Source of the DNA: Verrucomicrobiota bacterium
GTDB taxonomy: Bacteria > Verrucomicrobiota > Verrucomicrobiia > Opitutales > UBA953
Length of the DNA: 19,547 bases
Reading direction: 5' to 3'
Assembly (NCBI GenBank): GCA_009924535.1
Contig: RFRI01000003.1
Location: 1-19,547, forward strand
The notes under the pieces are model-generated. The model ran no database searches. It was not told the DNA's origin and was given only the letters and a program-made list of their open reading frames with translations. Shown one piece after another: positions 7,052 through 19,049 of the stretch. The translations under genes were made by a program, and so were the position numbers. The first letter of the stretch is position 1; the number at the start of each line of letters is the position of its first letter.

Positions 7052-8296
7052 TCAGTAGCGGAAAGCCGCGGAGAGGGTGAAGGCGTTCGAGGTGTAGGTC
7101 GAAGCCGCGGAGGAGGCAGTCGAGTCATTCAGGCTGTAGCTGGCCTGGAAGCTCAGGTGCTTCGAGTACTTGTAGTCGGCACCCAGGGTATAAACGTAGG
7201 TGTTGACCTGGCTGGTGCTCGCATGGACGTCGCTCTTCGTGGCCGAGAGGTTGAAGTTGAGATCCTCGGAGGCGTTGAAGGCGACGCCGTAGGTGTAGTT
7301 CTTCGAGGCCATCTGGCTGTTCGTCGAGGAAGCGGAGACGTCGCGGGAAAGCGTCAGCGAATGGCTGAGGCGTTCGGTGAGCGTGTGGCTGAGGTTGACC
7401 GAGTAGGAGAGGTCCGAGTCGTTGGCGGCGCTGTCGTAGTGGAACTGCGAGTAGCCCACGCGGACGTTGCCGTTGAGTTTGCCGGATTCGGTGAGCTGAC
7501 CCTTGGCGGTGAGACCGGCGAAGTCCTTGACGAGCTGCTTATAGGTGAGCGCCGGGCGAGGCGTGCCAGCCTGGCTGTAATAAGGGGCCGCGGAGTAATC
7601 CGTCACGTCATGCTGCAGGGCGAGGCCGAAGCTGAGTTTCTCGAAGGCCTGGTAATCGAAGCTGAGCGGCATGGACTTCGTGTTCAGCTCCGTCAGGGTA
7701 TTCGTGTTGTAAAGGTAGCTTCCCGCGTTGCCGGTCTTCACCGGGTCGAGGTAATGGTTGAAGGAATTCGAGTAGCCGAGCCCGACGCTGAGCTTCTCGG
7801 TCAGCTTGTAGTCGGCGCGGAATGAGTGGGAGTAGTTGGCCTGACGGACAAGGGTCGCTCCCAGGATGCCACCGAGTCCCTGCATCTGCAGGTCGTCGTT
7901 ACGGGCGGTGACGCGGTAGGACGAATCCAGGGAAAGCGTCAGCGGGCCGCCGTCGGCGAAGCGGACACCGAGGGAAAGGGCGTCACGGGAGTCCTGCAGG
8001 TCGGAAAGGGCCTTGTCCGTGAAGTTCACGAAGGTGCGCTTGGCCGAGACCGTGGCGGAAAGAGCCGAGTCCTTGCCGTACTCGAGGAGGAAACCCGGGG
8101 TGACCATCCAGCTCGTGGCGGACGTCTTGGTGGAGCTGGAGTAGAGATTGTCGGTGACTTCGAGGCTGGCCGCGGAGTCGAAGTAGATGTCGCAGTCGTT
8201 GCCCACCTGGATCAGAGGCGAGGAAGGGATCCAGTTGGCACCTTGGACCAAGGCGGAAACGGTGAGGGCCGAGGCAGCGATGAGGAAGCGGGACAT
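7052..8296 (-). CDS. outer-membrane beta-barrel protein (BBP2-like), likely polysaccharide pore
   Basis: A 414-residue predicted outer-membrane beta-barrel. The signal peptide (MSRFLIAASALTVSALVQG) is followed by a mature protein built of alternating short strands rich in Ser, Thr, Tyr and Asp. It ends with FTLSAAFRY; a terminal aromatic residue is the usual Bam recognition signature. The early section (IYFDSAASLEVTDNLYSS) resembles the putative beta-barrel porin 2 group found beside exopolysaccharide genes. It is the first gene of the operon, 70 bases ahead of the OPX gene. The short OPX lacks its own outer-membrane channel. Systems pairing such OPX proteins with a barrel are known, for example in Myxococcus, so this protein is inferred to be the outer-membrane exit pore. 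The strand number was not determined. No Shine-Dalgarno sequence is visible. Confidence 0.85.
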   Translation of the reverse strand: MSRFLIAASALTVSALVQGANWIPSSPLIQVGNDCDIYFDSAASLEVTDNLYSSSTKTSATSWMVTPGFLLEYGKDSALSATVSAKRTFVNFTDKALSDLQDSRDALSLGVRFADGGPLTLSLDSSYRVTARNDDLQMQGLGGILGATLVRQANYSHSFRADYKLTEKLSVGLGYSNSFNHYLDPVKTGNAGSYLYNTNTLTELNTKSMPLSFDYQAFEKLSFGLALQHDVTDYSAAPYYSQAGTPRPALTYKQLVKDFAGLTAKGQLTESGKLNGNVRVGYSQFHYDSAANDSDLSYSVNLSHTLTERLSHSLTLSRDVSASSTNSQMASKNYTYGVAFNASEDLNFNLSATKSDVHASTSQVNTYVYTLGADYKYSKHLSFQASYSLNDSTASSAASTYTSNAFTLSAAFRY

Positions 8297-8319
8297 AGGG
8301 GTGTCTTTGGGTTAGTTAT

Positions 8320-8348
8320 GGATTAGGCAAAACAGGAGGGGGTATCAA
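8320..8348 (-). promoter_or_regulatory. candidate sigma-70-type promoter of the export operon
   Basis: On the minus strand TTGATA (8348-8343, five of six matches to TTGACA) is followed after exactly 17 bases by TAATCC (8325-8320), a poor -10 match. It lies between the rpoC terminator and the beta-barrel start, about 24 bases ahead of the ATG, which is where the operon promoter must be if the terminator works. The weak -10 box keeps the confidence modest. Confidence 0.4.
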
Positions 8349-8373
8349 CCCCCAAACCGCCCGGAACCCCGCC

Positions 8374-8404
8374 AAAACAAAACCCCCACCCTTGCGGGCG
8401 GGGG
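8374..8404 (-). terminator. intrinsic terminator after rpoC
   Basis: On the minus strand CCCCCGCCC, loop GCAA and GGGTGGGGG form a 9-base-pair stem (8404-8383, one G-U pair). It is followed immediately by TTTTGTTTT (8382-8374), 25 bases beyond the rpoC stop. This is a textbook Rho-independent terminator and marks the end of the rpoBC transcript. Confidence 0.92.
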
Positions 8405-8429
8405 CTGATGACCATCCTCGACGCTCCGC

Positions 8430-11400
8430 TTAAGCAGGAGTCGGGGTCTGGAAGACGCGAATGCGACGATATGCAGGCAATCCTGTGCCGGCGGGGACGA
8501 GGTGACCCATGATCACGTTCTCCTTGAAGCCAGTCAGGTTATCGCGCTTGGCCATCGTGGCGGCGTCGGTCAGGACTCGGGTCGTCTCCTGGAAGGAGGC
8601 GGCCGAGATGAAGGACTCGGTCTCGAGGGAGGCCTTGGTGATGCCAAGGAGGATCGGCTCGGACTCGGCGATCTGACCGCCGCGCTCGTTGATGGAGCGA
8701 TTGTTCTCCGCGAGGAGAGTGCGGTCGACCTGTTCGCCCCAGAGGTAATCGGAGTCGCCCGGCTCGGTGATGCGGACCTTGCGGAGCATGCGCGAGACGA
8801 TGATTTCGATGTGCTTGTCGTTAATCACGACGCCCTGGGTACGGTACACCTTCTGAATTTCGGTGATGAGGTAATCCTGCACCTTGGACTGGCCCAGGAT
8901 GTCGAGGATGTCGTGCGGGTCGACGGCGCCGTCGGTGAGGACCTGGCCCTGCTTCACCTTGTCGCCGGCGGCGACGATGATGTGCTTGCCGTGCGGGATG
9001 AGGTGCTCCTCTTCGCGACCGATGGAGTCGGCGATGACGAGGCGCTTCTTGCCGCGGATGGAAGGCTCGAAGCGGACCGTGCCGTCGATCTTGGCGATCT
9101 CGGCGGCGTCCTTCGGAGGACGGGCCTCGAAGAGCTCGGAGATGCGCGGCAGGCCGGCGGTGATATCCTGCGTCTTGGCGGCCTGGCGGGGGATCTTGGC
9201 GACGATGGAGCCGCGGCTGACCTTGTCGCCTTCGTCCACTTCGACGCGGGCGCCGGCAGGGATCGAGAAGGAACCGACTTCCTTGCCGTTGGCGCCGATG
9301 ATCTGAATCTGGGGATTCTGTTCGTCGGAGTGCTCGATGACGGACTTGTAGAACGTGTTGTTCGACGGGTCGCGCTCTTCGGTGAAGGTCACGCCGGAGA
9401 TCATGTCGACGAGGCGGATCTTGCCGTCGCCGTTGGCGATGATCGGGGTGGAGTTAGGATCCCAGGCGGCGATGAGGACGCCCTTGTCCACGGGCTTGCC
9501 GTCTTCGACGCCGACGACGGAGCCAGCGACGATGCGGTATTCCTCGACCGGCGAACCGGCCTCGTTGAGGAGGCGGATGGAACCGTTGCCGTTCACGGCG
9601 ATGAACTTGTCGCCGACGACGACCGTGGTGAGGTCGACGTACTGGACGAGGCCCTTGCCCTTGGACTTGATTTCCGGGGTCTTCAGCTGGGCGACGCCAC
9701 CGATGTGGAACGTACGCATGGTCAGCTGGGTGCCCGGCTCACCGATGGACTGGGCGGCGATGATGCCGACCGCGGTGCCGCGTTCGACCATGCGGCCGGT
9801 CGAAGGATCGAGGCCGTAGGAGGTGGGCGGGATCGCGTTCACGTTCATGTGCGTGAGCGGAGAGAGGACCTTCACGCGGTCGAGACCGACGGTCTCGATG
9901 CGCTTGGCGGCGACTTCGTCGATGAGTTCGCCGGCCTTCACGATGACTTCGGAAGGATTGAGCGGGTTCGTGACGTCTTCGGACGGGCAGCGGCCGACGA
10001 TGCGGTCGGAGAGGGAGACGAGGAGTTCGTCGCCGTCGTAGATCGGGGTCTTCCAGACGCCGTTCGGGATATGGACGTGGACGCGGTCGACGCCGGCGTC
10101 GCGGAGCTTGGCGATGAGCTCTTCGGTGAGCGGAGCTTCGGACTTCGCGAGGACCTTGGCGGCGCCGGACGGGTTCGGGACGTCGGCGGCCAGGTGACGG
10201 CCGAGGGCGGCGTCGCCGAGCGTGACGACTTCGGAACCGGGGGCCACGTCGCGGGAATCCGTGACGATGACGTCCATGGCGACGTCGCAAAGCTTACGGG
10301 TCATGTAACCCGCGTCGGCGGTCTTCAGCGCGGTGTCGGACAGACCCTTACGGGCGCCGTGCGTCGAGATGAAGTATTCGAGGACCGAGAGGCCTTCGCG
10401 GAAGGACGAGAGAATCGGGCGTTCGATGATTTCGCCGGACGGCTTGGCCATCAGGCCGCGGGCGCCGCAAAGCTGCTTCACCTGGGCCTTGTTACCACGC
10501 GCGCCGGAGTCCATGAGGACGTACACCGGGTTGATGAGCATGCGGTGGGAATGGCGAGGGTCGCCCTTCTTCACGCCGGCAACCTTCGCGGACTGCGAAA
10601 GGGTCGTGTACACCGACTGCGCGATGGCGTCGGTGGCGCCGGACCAGGTGTCGACGACCTTGTTACGACGTTCGTCGTTGGTGATCGTGCCCGATTCGTT
10701 CTGGCGCTGGAATTCGCGGACCTTGGCGGTGGCTTCGCGGACGAGGCCTTCCTTTTCCTTCGGGTAGATCATGTCGTTCACGCCGATGGAGATGCCGGCC
10801 TTGGTCGCGATGCGGAAGCCGGTCTCCTTGAGCGCGTCGAGGACCGGGATCGAAGCCTCGCGGCCGCAATACTTATAGGTCTTCAGGATCAGGTCGCCGA
10901 GCTGGCCCTTCTTGACGGTCTCGTTGAAGAAGCCGAGTTCGGCAGGCCAGATGGTGTTGAAGATGATGCGGCCGACCGTGGTGACGATCGTGCTGCCGGC
11001 GGCTTCGCCGTGGACCGTCTTGCGGTTGAAGTCAGGGTTGGCGAAACGGACCCAGTCATGGAGGTGGAGCGAGCCTTCGGCTTCGGCGAACGTCGCCTCG
11101 GACACGGAGCCCAGCACCGGCAGGTGGGTGTTGGCCGCCGGCTTGTCGGCGGGTTCGAGCGTCAGGTAGTAGGCGCCGAGCACGATGTCCTGGGACGGCG
11201 TGAGGATCGGCTTACCGCTGGACGGCGAGAAGATGTTGTTCGTGGACATCATCAGGAGCTTGCACTCCATGATGGCTTCCAGGGACAGCGGGACGTGGAC
11301 GGCCATCTGGTCGCCGTCGAAGTCCGCGTTGTAAGCGGTACAGACGAGCGGGTGGAGGCGGATCGCGTCACCCTCGATGAGGATGGGCTCGAAGGCCTGG

Positions 11401-12764
11401 ATGGAGAGACGGTGGAGCGTCGGCGCGCGGTTGAGGAACACCGGGTGGCCCTTGGTCACTTCTTCCAGGATATCCCAGACTTCGGGCTTCTTCTGCTCGA
11501 TGTGCTTGCGGGCGCCGCGGACGGTATGGGCGAAGCCCAGTTCCTTGAGGCGGCGGATGATGAAGGGCTCGAAGAGGACGAGGGCCATCTTCTTCGGGAG
11601 CCCGCACTGGTTGAGCTTGAGCTCAGGGCCGATGACGATGACGGAACGACCGGAGTAGTCGACGCGCTTACCGAGAAGGTTCTGGCGGAAACGACCATGC
11701 TTACCCTTGAGCATGTCGGAGATGGACTTCAGCTGACGGTCGCGATCCTTGACCGGCTTGCCGTGGCGGCCGTTGTCGAGGAGGGCGTCGACGGCTTCCT
11801 GGAGCATGCGCATCTCATTGTGGATGATGACGTCAGGCGTCTTCATCTGGATGAGCTGCTTCAGGCGGTTGTTGCGATTGATGACGCGACGGTACAAGTC
11901 GTTCAAGTCGGAGGTGGCGAAGCGGCCTCCTTCGAGGGGGACGAGCGGACGGAGGTCCGGAGGGATGACCGGGAGCACCGTCAGGATCATGTGCTCAGGG
12001 CGCTTGCCGGAAGCCAGGAAGCCCTGGATGATCTTCATGCGGCGGGCGATCTTCTTCTTGATCTGCTTGGAGCGCGTGGAGCGGAGCTGGTCGCGGAGGT
12101 TCTCGACCGTGGAGGCGAGATCCATCTTCTTGAGCAGCTGCTGGAGGGCTTCGGCGCCCATGCGGGCCTTGAAGGCGTCAGGGCCGTGCTGTTCGACGGC
12201 GCGGCGGTAGGATTCCTCGTCGAGGAGTTCCTTCTCTTCCATGCCGGTGGCGCCAGGGTCGACGACCAGGTACTTCTGGTAGTAGATGACCTGCTCGAGC
12301 TGGCGGGTGGTCATGTCGAGCATCAGCGACAGACGGCTGGGCATGCTCTTCAGGAACCAGATATGGGAGACCGGGATGGCGAGGCGGATGTAGCCCATGC
12401 GCTCGCGACGGACGCGGGAGACGGTGACTTCGACGCCGCACTTGTCGCAGACGACGTCCTTGTACTTCACCTTCTTGTACTTGCCGCAGTAGCATTCGTA
12501 GTCGCGGACCGGACCGAAGATGCGCTGGCAGAAGAGGCCGTTCGGCTCGGGCTTGAACGAGCGGTAGTTGATGGTCTCAGGGCTCTTTACTTCCTTGAGG
12601 CCCTTGACCTTGCGGTTGCCGTGTTCGTCGAGTTCGTCGAGGAACTGTTCGCCCGTCCACTGGACGATCTCCTCGGGAGAGGCGATCGAGATGGAGACGA
12701 AATCGAAGGACTGTTCCTTCGTCTCGTTGGCGGTGAACTCGGGGGTGTGCTCCGGGTGAATCAT
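8430..12764 (-). CDS. rpoC: DNA-directed RNA polymerase subunit beta'
   Basis: A 1444-residue RNA polymerase catalytic subunit. The N-terminal zinc ribbon is intact (C91, C93, C106, C109). The active-site loop NADFDGDQMAVH places the Mg-binding aspartates at 481, 483 and 485, and the trigger-loop region carries QSIGEPGTQLTMRTFHIGG (1005-1023). Two departures from the family are visible. The second zinc site (E. coli C814, C888, C895, C898) is gone: the LTC...GVC..CYG segment reads LTHMNVNAIPPTSYG at 970-984. A 52-residue element also occurs twice (849-900 and 918-969). A short extra segment lies near residues 38-55, before EVKSPETINYR. The gene starts 35 bases after rpoB and ends before a strong terminator. 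No Shine-Dalgarno sequence is visible; the start is supported by the normal distance to the conserved FDFVSISIASPEEI. Confidence 0.99.
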   Translation of the reverse strand: MIHPEHTPEFTANETKEQSFDFVSISIASPEEIVQWTGEQFLDELDEHGNRKVKGLKEVKSPETINYRSFKPEPNGLFCQRIFGPVRDYECYCGKYKKVKYKDVVCDKCGVEVTVSRVRRERMGYIRLAIPVSHIWFLKSMPSRLSLMLDMTTRQLEQVIYYQKYLVVDPGATGMEEKELLDEESYRRAVEQHGPDAFKARMGAEALQQLLKKMDLASTVENLRDQLRSTRSKQIKKKIARRMKIIQGFLASGKRPEHMILTVLPVIPPDLRPLVPLEGGRFATSDLNDLYRRVINRNNRLKQLIQMKTPDVIIHNEMRMLQEAVDALLDNGRHGKPVKDRDRQLKSISDMLKGKHGRFRQNLLGKRVDYSGRSVIVIGPELKLNQCGLPKKMALVLFEPFIIRRLKELGFAHTVRGARKHIEQKKPEVWDILEEVTKGHPVFLNRAPTLHRLSIQAFEPILIEGDAIRLHPLVCTAYNADFDGDQMAVHVPLSLEAIMECKLLMMSTNNIFSPSSGKPILTPSQDIVLGAYYLTLEPADKPAANTHLPVLGSVSEATFAEAEGSLHLHDWVRFANPDFNRKTVHGEAAGSTIVTTVGRIIFNTIWPAELGFFNETVKKGQLGDLILKTYKYCGREASIPVLDALKETGFRIATKAGISIGVNDMIYPKEKEGLVREATAKVREFQRQNESGTITNDERRNKVVDTWSGATDAIAQSVYTTLSQSAKVAGVKKGDPRHSHRMLINPVYVLMDSGARGNKAQVKQLCGARGLMAKPSGEIIERPILSSFREGLSVLEYFISTHGARKGLSDTALKTADAGYMTRKLCDVAMDVIVTDSRDVAPGSEVVTLGDAALGRHLAADVPNPSGAAKVLAKSEAPLTEELIAKLRDAGVDRVHVHIPNGVWKTPIYDGDELLVSLSDRIVGRCPSEDVTNPLNPSEVIVKAGELIDEVAAKRIETVGLDRVKVLSPLTHMNVNAIPPTSYGLDPSTGRMVERGTAVGIIAAQSIGEPGTQLTMRTFHIGGVAQLKTPEIKSKGKGLVQYVDLTTVVVGDKFIAVNGNGSIRLLNEAGSPVEEYRIVAGSVVGVEDGKPVDKGVLIAAWDPNSTPIIANGDGKIRLVDMISGVTFTEERDPSNNTFYKSVIEHSDEQNPQIQIIGANGKEVGSFSIPAGARVEVDEGDKVSRGSIVAKIPRQAAKTQDITAGLPRISELFEARPPKDAAEIAKIDGTVRFEPSIRGKKRLVIADSIGREEEHLIPHGKHIIVAAGDKVKQGQVLTDGAVDPHDILDILGQSKVQDYLITEIQKVYRTQGVVINDKHIEIIVSRMLRKVRITEPGDSDYLWGEQVDRTLLAENNRSINERGGQIAESEPILLGITKASLETESFISAASFQETTRVLTDAATMAKRDNLTGFKENVIMGHLVPAGTGLPAYRRIRVFQTPTPA
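9858..10220 (-). repeat. 52-residue tandem duplication inside rpoC
   Basis: Copy 1 codes residues 849-900 (10220-10065) and copy 2 residues 918-969 (10013-9858), separated by 17 residues. The copies align without gaps. By hand count 17 of 52 positions are identical, including LxD, GR, DV-NP, G-DRV-V and a final P. The copies are well diverged, so the duplication is old. E. coli beta' has only one such element at this place (beginning LRDRVLGRVTAEDV). Confidence 0.75.
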
Positions 12765-12799
12765 GTCTTTTAAGGTCTGGGTGTGGTTACGTCGGACGC

Positions 12800-16600
<3,801 letters not shown>

Positions 16601-16683
16601 GGCTGGTGAAGGTGGGCTCGGAGTGTCGGGTGGATTCGGTGGTGCTGACTGGTTTGCCTGGTTGGGTCGGACTGGGCGGCCGT

Positions 16684-16740
16684 TGGGAAGAAAAAGCGGG
16701 GAGGGGTCGCCGGACCCGGGAGGGTGCTACCCTCCCCGCT
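16684..16740 (-). terminator. terminator/attenuator hairpin between rplL and rpoB
   Basis: On the minus strand AGCGGGGAGGGT (16740-16729) pairs with ACCCCTCCCCGCT (16707-16695). This gives a 12-base-pair stem with one bulged C, closing a 21-base GC-rich loop that can fold further. It is followed directly by TTTTTCTTCCC. The layout is that of an intrinsic terminator 25 bases past the rplL stop. Since rpoB has no obvious promoter of its own, it probably terminates only part of transcription, like the known rplL-rpoB attenuator of E. coli. That lowers polymerase relative to ribosomal-protein output. Confidence 0.75.
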
Positions 16741-16765
16741 TCGCAGAGATGCGTCGGAAGACGGA

Positions 16766-17146
<381 letters not shown>

Positions 17147-17299
17147 GGTATCTAGGTTCCTTGAATGGTTAGCGTCCGATGAAGGACATTTGAGGGCGCG
17201 AGGCCCCTAACCGGGGTTCTTTGGATGTGTGTTGTTTTTTGGTTTGGATTCCCCCCGCTCGGACGCCGCCACATGGCGACGCCTCCGCGAGGAAAGGGG
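17147..17299 (-). promoter_or_regulatory. structured 153-base rplJ-rplL intergenic leader
   Basis: No gene is seen here. On the minus strand it holds a hairpin at 17283-17262 (about nine pairs with two G-U wobbles, loop ATGT), then an A/C-rich stretch. Two small hairpins follow: CCCC/GGGG at 17216-17204 and GTCC/GGAC at 17187-17174. The rplL ribosome-binding site AAGGAA is at 17162-17157. None of the hairpins is followed by a T-tract. The region may tune rplL translation, whose product is needed in excess over L10, or serve as an RNA-processing site; that is inference. Confidence 0.45.
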
Positions 17300-17788
17300 T
17301 CAGGCAGCCGGCTCGTCCTTCTGGCGCTTGGCGTCCAGGAGGCGGACGAACTGCGAGGCAGGCGTGGAGAGCAGCGAGAGGAGCTGGGCGCGGATGCCGT
17401 CGAGGGACGGCAGCTTCGACAGGGATTCCACTTCGGCCTTGGTGAGGATCTTGGCGTCAAGGACGCCGCCTTTCACTTCGAGCTTGGAGAAGTCCTTGAA
17501 GAAGGTGACCAGGATCTTGGCGACGCCGGTCGGGTTGTTGCCGCCGGTGACGAGGGCGGTGTGGCCGCTCAGGTGCGCCGAGATGTCCGGAAGCTTCGCC
17601 TGCTTGGCGGCGATGTTGAGGATGCTGTTCTTGACGACGTGGTACTCGGCGCCGTGGGCGCGGAGCTGGTTGCGGACGGCGGTCGCGTTCTCGACGGTGA
17701 CGCCGGTGAAGTTGGCGAGCAGCAGGTAGTTGGAGCTGGCCAGCTGGGCGGCGACTTCGTCGACGAGGAATTGTTTTTCAGCGCGCAT
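17300..17788 (-). CDS. rplJ: 50S ribosomal protein L10
   Basis: A 162-residue base of the ribosomal stalk that anchors L7/L12 dimers to 23S rRNA. Typical features are the N-terminal LVDEVAAQLASSNYLLLANF, the RNA-binding segment RNQLRAHGAEYHVVKNSIL, and the C-terminal helix (QFVRLLDAKRQKDE) that carries L7/L12. The length is normal. It lies only 29 bases after rplA, too short for the long L10-binding leader that precedes rplJ in E. coli, so autoregulation, if present, must be arranged differently. Only a weak purine run (AAGAGAA) lies ahead of the start. Confidence 0.98.
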   Translation of the reverse strand: MRAEKQFLVDEVAAQLASSNYLLLANFTGVTVENATAVRNQLRAHGAEYHVVKNSILNIAAKQAKLPDISAHLSGHTALVTGGNNPTGVAKILVTFFKDFSKLEVKGGVLDAKILTKAEVESLSKLPSLDGIRAQLLSLLSTPASQFVRLLDAKRQKDEPAA

Positions 17789-17817
17789 GTTCGTGGGTTC
17801 TCTTGGGCGTGGTTAGG

Positions 17818-18528
17818 TTAGGCGGTCGCGACGGCGGCCGAGTAGGGCTTGAGATCGACGGAGACGCCGGGGCTCATGCTGGCGCTGATGGTGATCGACT
17901 TGATGAAGCGGCCACCGGCGAAGCCGGCGGGCTGGGACTTCACGAGGGCGGACAGGGCGGCCTGCGCGTTCTCGGTAAGCTGGGCGGCGGTGAACGACTT
18001 CTTGCCGATGACGATCACGATGTTGCCGGTCTTATCCATCTTGAATTCGACGCGGCCGGCCTTCACTTCCTTGATGGTCTTCGGAATGTCGTCCGAGACG
18101 GTACCCGACTTCGGGTTCGGCATGAGGCCCTTCGGACCGAGGACGCGGGCGACCTGGCGGACGTCCTTCATCGCGGAGACGGTGGAGATGGCGACATCGA
18201 AGTCGAGGAAGCCGCCGTTGACCTTGGCGATCAGGTCGGCGAGGCCGGCGTAATCGGCGCCGGCGGCGAGGGCTTCGGCCGGGTTCTCGGTAAAGGCGAG
18301 GACCTTGATCTTCTTGCCGGAACCGTTCGGGAGGGAGACGGTGCCGCGGACCATCTGGTCCGACTGCTTGGGATCGACGCCGAGGAAGGCGGAGATCTCG
18401 ACGGTTTCGTCGAACTTGGCGCCGGGCATCTTCTTGATGATCTCGGCGGCCTGGTTGACGTCATACTTGGCCTTCAGGTCGGCGACCTGGAGGGCGGCGC
18501 GGTAGCGCTTGCTGGGTTGTTTGCTCAT
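17818..18528 (-). CDS. rplA: 50S ribosomal protein L1
   Basis: A 236-residue protein of the ribosomal L1 stalk, which binds 23S rRNA and helps release deacylated tRNA. It shows the signature VLGPKGLMPNPKSGTVSDD (about 129-147) and the usual start SKRYRAALQVADLKAKYDV. Typical segments at the end are GGRFIKSITISASMSPGVSVD. The length is standard. A clear Shine-Dalgarno sequence, AGGAGA, lies 12 bases ahead of the ATG, a rarity in this window. It sits between rplK (60-base gap) and rplJ (29-base gap), the standard order. In other bacteria L1 represses its own operon through a site ahead of rplK. Confidence 0.98.
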   Translation of the reverse strand: MSKQPSKRYRAALQVADLKAKYDVNQAAEIIKKMPGAKFDETVEISAFLGVDPKQSDQMVRGTVSLPNGSGKKIKVLAFTENPAEALAAGADYAGLADLIAKVNGGFLDFDVAISTVSAMKDVRQVARVLGPKGLMPNPKSGTVSDDIPKTIKEVKAGRVEFKMDKTGNIVIVIGKKSFTAAQLTENAQAALSALVKSQPAGFAGGRFIKSITISASMSPGVSVDLKPYSAAVATA

Positions 18529-18540
18529 AGCGACTTTTGG

Positions 18541-18546
18541 TCTCCT
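18541..18546 (-). promoter_or_regulatory. Shine-Dalgarno sequence of rplA
   Basis: AGGAGA on the minus strand, 12 bases ahead of the rplA ATG. It is the strongest match to the anti-Shine-Dalgarno sequence in the window, where most other starts have none. The spacing is slightly long. Confidence 0.65.
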
Positions 18547-18588
18547 GCGGGATGCAGTGGTTGGGTGTGGTTTAGGGTTGGGTGAAAA

Positions 18589-19014
18589 TTAACCGACGAC
18601 TTCGATGCCCATCGAACGCGCGGTGCCGGCGATCATGCGGGCGGCGTTGTCAGGGTTGACGGCGTTGAGGTCCTTCTTCTTCAGCTCGACGATCTCGAGG
18701 AGCTGCTTCTTGGTGACCTTGCCGACCTTGTCGCGATTCGGGACCTTGGAGCCCGACTCGATCTTCGCGGCCTTCTTGAGGAGGACGGAAGCGGGCGGGG
18801 ACTTCAGGATGAACGTGAAGGACTTGTCCTGGTAGACGGAGATGATGACCGGGAGGATCATGCCGGCCTGGTCCTTGGTCTTGGCGTTGAATTCCTTGCA
18901 GAACGCCATGATGTTGACGCCCTTCGCGCCGAGCGCGGGGCCGACGGGAGGAGCAGGGTTAGCGGCGCCCGCGGGGAGCTGGAGCCTGATTTCGCCGACG
19001 ACTTTCTTAGCCAT
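18589..19014 (-). CDS. rplK: 50S ribosomal protein L11
   Basis: A 141-residue L11, which binds the GTPase-associated region of 23S rRNA. The N-terminal domain is classic: IRLQLPAGAANPAPPVGPAL, then GAKGVNIMAFCKEFNAKT. The C-terminal rRNA-binding domain runs from about residue 72 and ends in ARMIAGTARSMGIEVVG. Length and order (35 bases after nusG, 60 before rplA) are standard. No Shine-Dalgarno sequence precedes the start; the leader is A/C-rich with repeated CCAACC. No obvious L1-binding hairpin fits in the short leader. Confidence 0.98.
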   Translation of the reverse strand: MAKKVVGEIRLQLPAGAANPAPPVGPALGAKGVNIMAFCKEFNAKTKDQAGMILPVIISVYQDKSFTFILKSPPASVLLKKAAKIESGSKVPNRDKVGKVTKKQLLEIVELKKKDLNAVNPDNAARMIAGTARSMGIEVVG

Positions 19015-19049
19015 GGTGGGTGTTTAGATGGTTGGGTTGGTGAAAGGGA

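Noticed and set aside
8502..12773. A 1423-codon open frame on the plus strand opposite rpoC
   Set aside because: It mirrors rpoC codon structure in GC-rich DNA. The protein is a low-complexity Asp/Val/Leu/Gly/Arg mix with no recognisable domain, as expected for an antisense shadow.
17152..17460. A 102-codon minus-strand frame overlapping the rplJ end and the rplJ-rplL gap
   Set aside because: It is an out-of-frame reading of rplJ with an Arg/Ser/Pro-rich product and no family match.
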